From Bacteroidota bacterium (GTDB lineage Bacteria > Bacteroidota > Bacteroidia > Chitinophagales > UBA2359): a stretch of 6,349 nt of DNA. The first letter of the stretch is position 1; the number at the start of each line of letters is the position of its first letter. This document shows positions 6,101-6,349 of this stretch, piece after piece. The stretch spans positions 1-6,349 of the forward strand of contig JAHDGT010000282.1 in assembly GCA_020631675.1 (NCBI GenBank), given 5' to 3'. The position numbers and the translations under genes are program-made. Below the pieces are notes generated by a model that saw only the letters and a list, made by a program, of their open reading frames with translations, made no database searches and was not told where the DNA came from.

Positions 6101-6349
6101 CTCAGTAGAACAGTTGGAGAATATGTTCGTCATTCCAACAGCTTTCACACCTAATGGAGATGGGGTGAATGATGGCTTGCGAGGCTATGGTCAAAATGTG
6201 GCTGAGTTCTCCATCAAGATATTCAACCGCTGGGGCAATGAAGTATTCAGCGGAAGCGGAATAAACGCCATATGGGATGGCACCTATAATGATGCGCCGG
6301 CTCCCATAGGCGTTTACGTTTACATTGCCACGATTGTTTACAAGGATGG
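27..6349 (+). CDS. Secreted multidomain S8 (subtilisin-like) serine protease with propeller, Ig-like array and T9SS type-B sorting domain (3' partial)
   Basis: This is a secreted endopeptidase of the subtilase family built as a giant modular surface protein. The frame is open for 2107 codons with no stop and is cut by the window edge; the family's usual ending suggests only about 10-20 residues are missing. The ATG at 27 is the only sensible start: an in-frame TAA lies 10 bases upstream and the next in-frame ATG (747) is inside the protease domain. Domain order by residue: signal peptide 1-46, propeptide 47-146, S8 protease 147-437, PKD 438-521, Ig-like 523-608, propeller 610-1070, Cys-rich segment 1071-1159, Ig-like 1160-1234, ten-module array 1236-2031, type-B T9SS C-terminal domain from 2032. 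The protein probably crosses the inner membrane by Sec and the outer membrane by the type IX system, and acts outside the cell. Its substrate cannot be told from the sequence. Lys and Arg occur only in the N-terminal, protease, propeller and sorting parts. No gene symbol is justified. Confidence 0.95.
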   Translation, partial: MPFFIQPSLKSLVKTVSLTASKLRYAICCCASLLVLISTTQVQLLAQEGALPYVPDQLYIHINEACTWEEVKLDIQNTPLDVNLLEAVPSFKYIDQLDRYFTLSFNDTPSNKDLKQLNALSDIRFAERIPDYHLFWTPDDPQYFEQWNLTQVNAEQAWDISLGDNDVVVAVLDDAVLVDHEDLAANIVDGYDTEDDDADPSPPAGSDENCFSHGTHCAGIVSAVTNNDTGIAALGANVKIMPIKIKADADFASGDCSSIGNALAGFEYAVAQGVDVISMSFGGPSSSATWQAAIDLAYAQNITLVAAAGNDNVSIPMYPASYEHVINVGASTQTDTKAFFSNYGSTIDVMAPGVDILSTVVGDGNNDYGYKQGTSMACPLVSALCALMLSYTPNLTPDVIEQCLKDNAVPIDALNPSYTGDLGAGRIDAYQTILCLQTEPIADFSTNYAEVCIGQALTFTDESVSTGVTSWDWVFEGGSPAVSSLLAPTVTYYAEGEYTATLTVSNSYGSSTTSTQVIVTSPTATLSGGATIVEGFTASMPVQFTGNPPYSFTYTDGTDSFTLSDIESNIYYLIVAPSTTTTYSITAMSDGFCDGEVTGEATVNIIEAPTIDPEAGLGLPMFPVTVAEGNSAALNFYPYYGTTTIPYTASTNSEMQVGFDDCGIPIFYVAHSGEELPNQLMVIAPDGTLLSEEGMYAQGQTSTELQLIPVPETQHEWYVIYSTFTLEEISTDLPTAYTPTNILYSRIYYDGLTFSYIEKDVVLTDGAGTVHTYTHGKAVSKTAGTDENAHYLYVCRREASGTIFSLDRFLINDTGISWEANTGNMPLSTWFLTISGSPIEINQQGERIAVVNRNQFNDWEDIVIFNADDFTVAGATEISVGDLIVQPDGDALTFTSSLGYVGAIEPSLSYLNNAEKKVGAIEFSPNGQYLYFSGGGYVMSGATNLTYLGQIDLDTEYPHDVRIQIQYPPFGTWNASSGVGCSLSNEDCTDNYHRLLNMEAGFDGNLYFTKRNSDTLYVIPNPDEPMEHSLSPKWVDLSTDEEPNIPLPSIGTGAGPLPDQIDGYNYIESFYGRYDILTEVLGCSGCLASIDSPLEIEVIDELGAVVHTASINTCPGLISMCLEPEGTYSLSYAGQVLPDVIVDGVVGEMPFAFSFAEDVTASIDVGDSYCDGDAPFDITASPAGGYYSGIGIVDALNGTFDPMLAGVGEHWVSYTAFNAAGDCADTDSTLVLVDGVDFTISPDAVICIGENTALEVSGGDDYAWSPNTNLSCTDCPDPIADPSSTTTYSVIVTGATGCSSIGEVTVFVAPEPAIALTSIDTTSCAAEELIITLETGVPISDYTYTWSPTTGLDDSNSPNPTATITESTTYTLAVTNSFGCSSTQDWSINLELSAEALTIEPVSPICLGDNATLEVSGGTNYQWSPSTGLSCTNCPDPIADPLSTTTYTVTAEDSNGCTLSEQVTLEVIELTAEPIDDEAIQLCPADTAFVLFDMLTPQLDWTYQWEPAELLDDPTTAQPTATITTTTDFNVLLSSPEGCSLPLDFTYTVDITPPTFSFPEVPDLCVGDTYTGMDLSGLTNITWSPADGLSCTDCMDPDMAPSTTTIYTIEAIESATSCPVMGEIEVVVHALPILPDLTTSDTLICTGTVNMQQTEIVAQTGWAYEWSPAEGLDDAYSANPTATLSLPSIYTLTATNEQGCQAQTDWEIDIEYTSPELSISANDTICFGESTSLTVSGGVDYNWSPAIGLSCTDCTDPIAEPNETTTYGVSATDPASGCTMYAEVTVFVEAITLPEIEAETATICLGDTYTTTLTAITPQAGWTYNWTPATDLDDASLPNPTAVLTESTSYLLEATNEQGCTATTSWTIDISTATANVSIAAPEPICLGDSVQLNATGDLVVYEWTPTTGLSCSDCASPMASPNTTTSYTLSGTNVLGCEAEALVNVVVENPPTIDLGVDQTLEDGQSITLDPLLSGDISSYTWSPANGLSCSDCPMPIATPTTNTTYWLTVSSPNNCTATDSVTISVEQLENMFVIPTAFTPNGDGVNDGLRGYGQNVAEFSIKIFNRWGNEVFSGSGINAIWDGTYNDAPAPIGVYVYIATIVYKD
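165..464 (+). other. N-terminal propeptide (residues 47-146)
   Basis: About 100 residues lie between the signal peptide and the protease. They contain alternating strand-like and helix-like stretches (VPDQLYIHI, EEVKLDI, YFTLSFND, KDLKQLNALSDIRFAERI) and end in a WTPDDPQYFEQWNL segment that leads into the catalytic domain. This is the position and layout of the chaperone/inhibitor propeptides of secreted subtilases, which fold the protease and are then removed. The assignment rests on position and pattern; I cannot tell which propeptide family it belongs to. Confidence 0.6.
465..1337 (+). other. Subtilisin-like peptidase S8 catalytic domain (residues 147-437)
   Basis: All catalytic positions of a subtilase are visible: Asp173 in VAVLDDAV, His213 in SHGTHCAG, the oxyanion-hole Asn310 in AAAGNDN and the nucleophile Ser375 in GTSMACP. 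Other family landmarks are the WNLTQVNAEQAWDI entry, the VDVISMSFGG strand, ASTQTDTKAFFSNYG before the serine, and GAGRIDAYQTI closing the domain. A length of about 290 residues is normal. Oddities: the Asp motif reads D-D-A rather than the usual D-[ST]-G, and the serine motif has Leu where His is usual (GTSMACPLVSA rather than GTSMAxPHVAG). An acidic DTEDDDADP loop lies between Asp173 and His213. The complete set of catalytic residues argues for an active enzyme. Confidence 0.95.
1338..1589 (+). other. PKD domain (residues 438-521)
   Basis: This segment starts PIADFSTNYAEVCIGQALTF, continues with SWDWVFEGGSPA and VTYYAEGEYTATLTVSN and ends TSTQVIV. The WDWxFxGG core and the YxxxGxYTxTLTVSN strand are the hallmarks of polycystic kidney disease (PKD) domains, extracellular Ig-fold modules often placed directly after the catalytic domain in secreted bacterial proteases. 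Its role is likely structural or substrate binding. It contains no Lys or Arg. Confidence 0.85.
1593..1850 (+). other. Ig-like beta domain (residues 523-608)
   Basis: The segment begins TATLSGGATIVEGFTASMPV, has a central PPYSFTYTDGTDSF strand pair and the late STTTTYSITAMSDGFCDGEV motif, and ends GEATVNII. This pattern (SGxATIxEG ... PPxSFTYTDG ... TTTYxITxxSDxxC) recurs in large Bacteroidota T9SS surface proteins, from my memory of such sequences. It is probably an Ig-fold spacer. No catalytic residues are evident. Confidence 0.65.
1854..3236 (+). other. T9SS-associated beta-propeller region (residues 610-1070)
   Basis: About 460 residues with repeating blade-like signatures in the order seen in propeller domains of Bacteroidota type-B T9SS proteins: GIPIFYVAHSG and VIAPDGTLL (684-687 is APDG), HEWYVIYSTFT (near 717), ILYSRIYYDG and IEKDVVLTDG, NAHYLYVCRR, QGERIAVVNRNQFNDWEDI, VGAIEFSPNGQYLYFSGGG (918-936), AGFDGNLYFTKRNSDTLYVI (from 1000), and a closing PLPDQIDGYNYIESF that matches the usual GLPNFIQSYF-like end. 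The SPNGxYLYF and DGxLYF strands are classic propeller strands. The function is unknown, probably protein or polymer binding. Cys981 and Cys988 may form a local disulfide. A different repeat fold is possible but less likely. Confidence 0.7.
3237..3503 (+). other. Cys-rich beta segment of unknown family (residues 1071-1159)
   Basis: Roughly 90 residues that fit neither the propeller before nor the Ig-like module after. Four Cys occur as CSGC (1083, 1086), NTCPG (1114) and MCLEP (1121). Strand-like stretches such as PLEIEVIDELGAVVHTAS and GTYSLSYAGQVLPDVIVDG suggest a small beta-sandwich; the alternation resembles a carboxypeptidase-regulatory-like or other Ig-type insert, but no family is recognisable by eye. 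The last basic residue before the long Lys/Arg-free stretch is Arg1073 here. Confidence 0.45.
3504..3728 (+). other. Ig-like module with AGGYYSGIGI motif (residues 1160-1234)
   Basis: The sequence SYCDGDAPFDITASPAGGYYSGIGI, described here by its pieces SYCDGDAPFDI and ASPAGGYYSGIGI, is followed by NGTFDPMLAGVGEHWVSYT and ends with GDCADTDSTLVLV. The combination C-x-x-x-A-P ... SPAGGxxSGxGI ... GxFDPxxAGVGxHxVxYT ... C is a recurring Ig-like module of Bacteroidota surface proteins. Two Cys (1170 and 1222) sit at the two ends and probably bridge. It differs from the A and B modules that follow and so marks the base of the array. Confidence 0.65.
4437..4682 (+). repeat. Degenerate type-B module (B2, residues 1471-1552)
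   Basis: This copy departs most from the type-B pattern: WEPAELLDDPTTAQPTAT replaces the usual WSPxxGLDDxxxPNPTAT, the Thr-rich strand reads TTTTDFNVLL, and the last strand is DFTYTVDI instead of WxI. The flanking Cys pair (1483 and 1539) keeps the same 56-residue separation as the other B modules, which supports the alignment. Confidence 0.7.
5880..6119 (+). repeat. Terminal type-A module lacking the first Cys (A6, residues 1952-2031)
   Basis: The last module breaks the alternation, following A5 directly. It keeps YTWSPANGLSCSDCPMPIATP and the CxxC (1991, 1994) and the late Cys2017, but where A1-A5 have C in ICxG it reads TLEDGQS, with Glu1963 in the Cys position. Its start (TIDLGVDQTL) resembles the IDLGxDxTL openings often seen in the final repeat before type-B sorting domains. 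It leads directly into that domain. Confidence 0.75.
6120..6349 (+). other. T9SS type-B C-terminal sorting domain (gliding motility-associated C-terminal family), truncated by window edge
   Basis: From residue 2032 the protein reads FVIPTAFTPNGDGVNDGL, then FSIKIFNRWGNEVFS, AIWDGTYNDAPAPIGVYVYI and ATIVYKD. These are the diagnostic blocks of the type-B T9SS C-terminal domain: PxAFTPNGDGxND, FNRWGxxVF, WDGxxxxxxxPxGxYxY. In this family the domain directs passage through the type IX translocon and attachment or release outside the cell; type-B clients are known to rely on partner proteins of the PorP/SprF family. About 76 residues are present; the closing strand (typically a GxxTLxR-like end) and the stop codon lie beyond the window. 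Confidence 0.95.

Larger units (their letters stand above)
3732..6119 (+). repeat. Ten-module Ig-like array, two alternating types (A-B-A-B-A-B-A-B-A-A; residues 1236-2031)
   Basis: Ten modules of 76-82 residues follow without gaps. Approximate module limits in bases: A1 3732-3959, B1 3960-4202, A2 4203-4436, B2 4437-4682, A3 4683-4919, B3 4920-5162, A4 5163-5399, B4 5400-5642, A5 5643-5879, A6 5880-6119. Type A reads ICxG ... YxWSPxxGLSCTDCxDPIAxP ... TTTYxV ... GC. Type B reads C ... YxWSPxxGLDDxxxPNPTAT ... TxYxL ... GC ... WxI. The CxxC in A aligns residue for residue with DxxS-like residues in B, so the types share one ancestor. At DNA level only short tracts are shared (for example TAAGTTGTACGGATTG between A3 and A4, and TGGTCGCC in five modules), so the duplications are not recent. 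Likely role: a rigid extracellular stalk. There is no Lys or Arg in any module. Confidence 0.9.

Noticed and set aside
3732..6119. Regular 480-base periodicity considered as a CRISPR array or DNA satellite
   Set aside because: The periodicity is at protein level inside one open frame; DNA copies are highly diverged and share only short tracts.
1..6349. Possible internal frameshift or pseudogene
   Set aside because: Codon-by-codon reading keeps one frame from 27 to 6349 with recognisable motifs throughout and no in-frame stop; the lack of a stop is due to the window edge.

Overview
The window is essentially one very large gene on the + strand. It starts at an ATG at position 27, only 10 bases after an in-frame TAA, and stays open through 2107 complete codons to the right edge, where the window cuts it. 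I checked the frame line by line and found no in-frame stop and no frameshift. Nothing else on either strand looks like a real gene; the shorter open frames are shadows of this one.

The product is a modular secreted protease of a Bacteroidota member. In order it carries: a signal peptide; a propeptide; a subtilisin-like (S8) protease with Asp173, His213, Asn310 and Ser375; a PKD domain; an Ig-like beta domain; a beta-propeller of the kind found in Bacteroidota surface proteins; a short Cys-rich segment; one Ig-like module with an AGGYYSGIGI motif; ten Ig-like modules of about 80 residues; and a type-B C-terminal sorting domain of the type IX secretion system (T9SS, gliding motility-associated C-terminal family). 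That sorting domain restricts the source to Bacteroidota. The long WSP...TTTY repeat array and moderate base composition would fit Saprospiria (Lewinella-like) or a related marine or gliding lineage, but this placement is a weak inference.

Layout: 1-26 leader; 27-164 signal peptide; 165-464 propeptide; 465-1337 protease; 1338-1589 PKD; 1593-1850 Ig-like; 1854-3236 propeller; 3237-3503 Cys-rich segment; 3504-3728 Ig-like; 3732-6119 ten-module array; 6120-6349 sorting domain, missing its last strand. The likely working model is Sec export, T9SS passage across the outer membrane, and attachment at the cell surface or release, with the array holding the protease and propeller away from the cell.

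Three observations stand out. First, the array is not a simple tandem repeat: two module types, A (with a CxxC) and B (without), alternate with a period of about 160 residues. Second, Lys and Arg are completely absent from residues 1074-2051 (978 residues) and again from 427-745 (319 residues). Third, an S8 protease and a T9SS-type propeller are joined in one chain.
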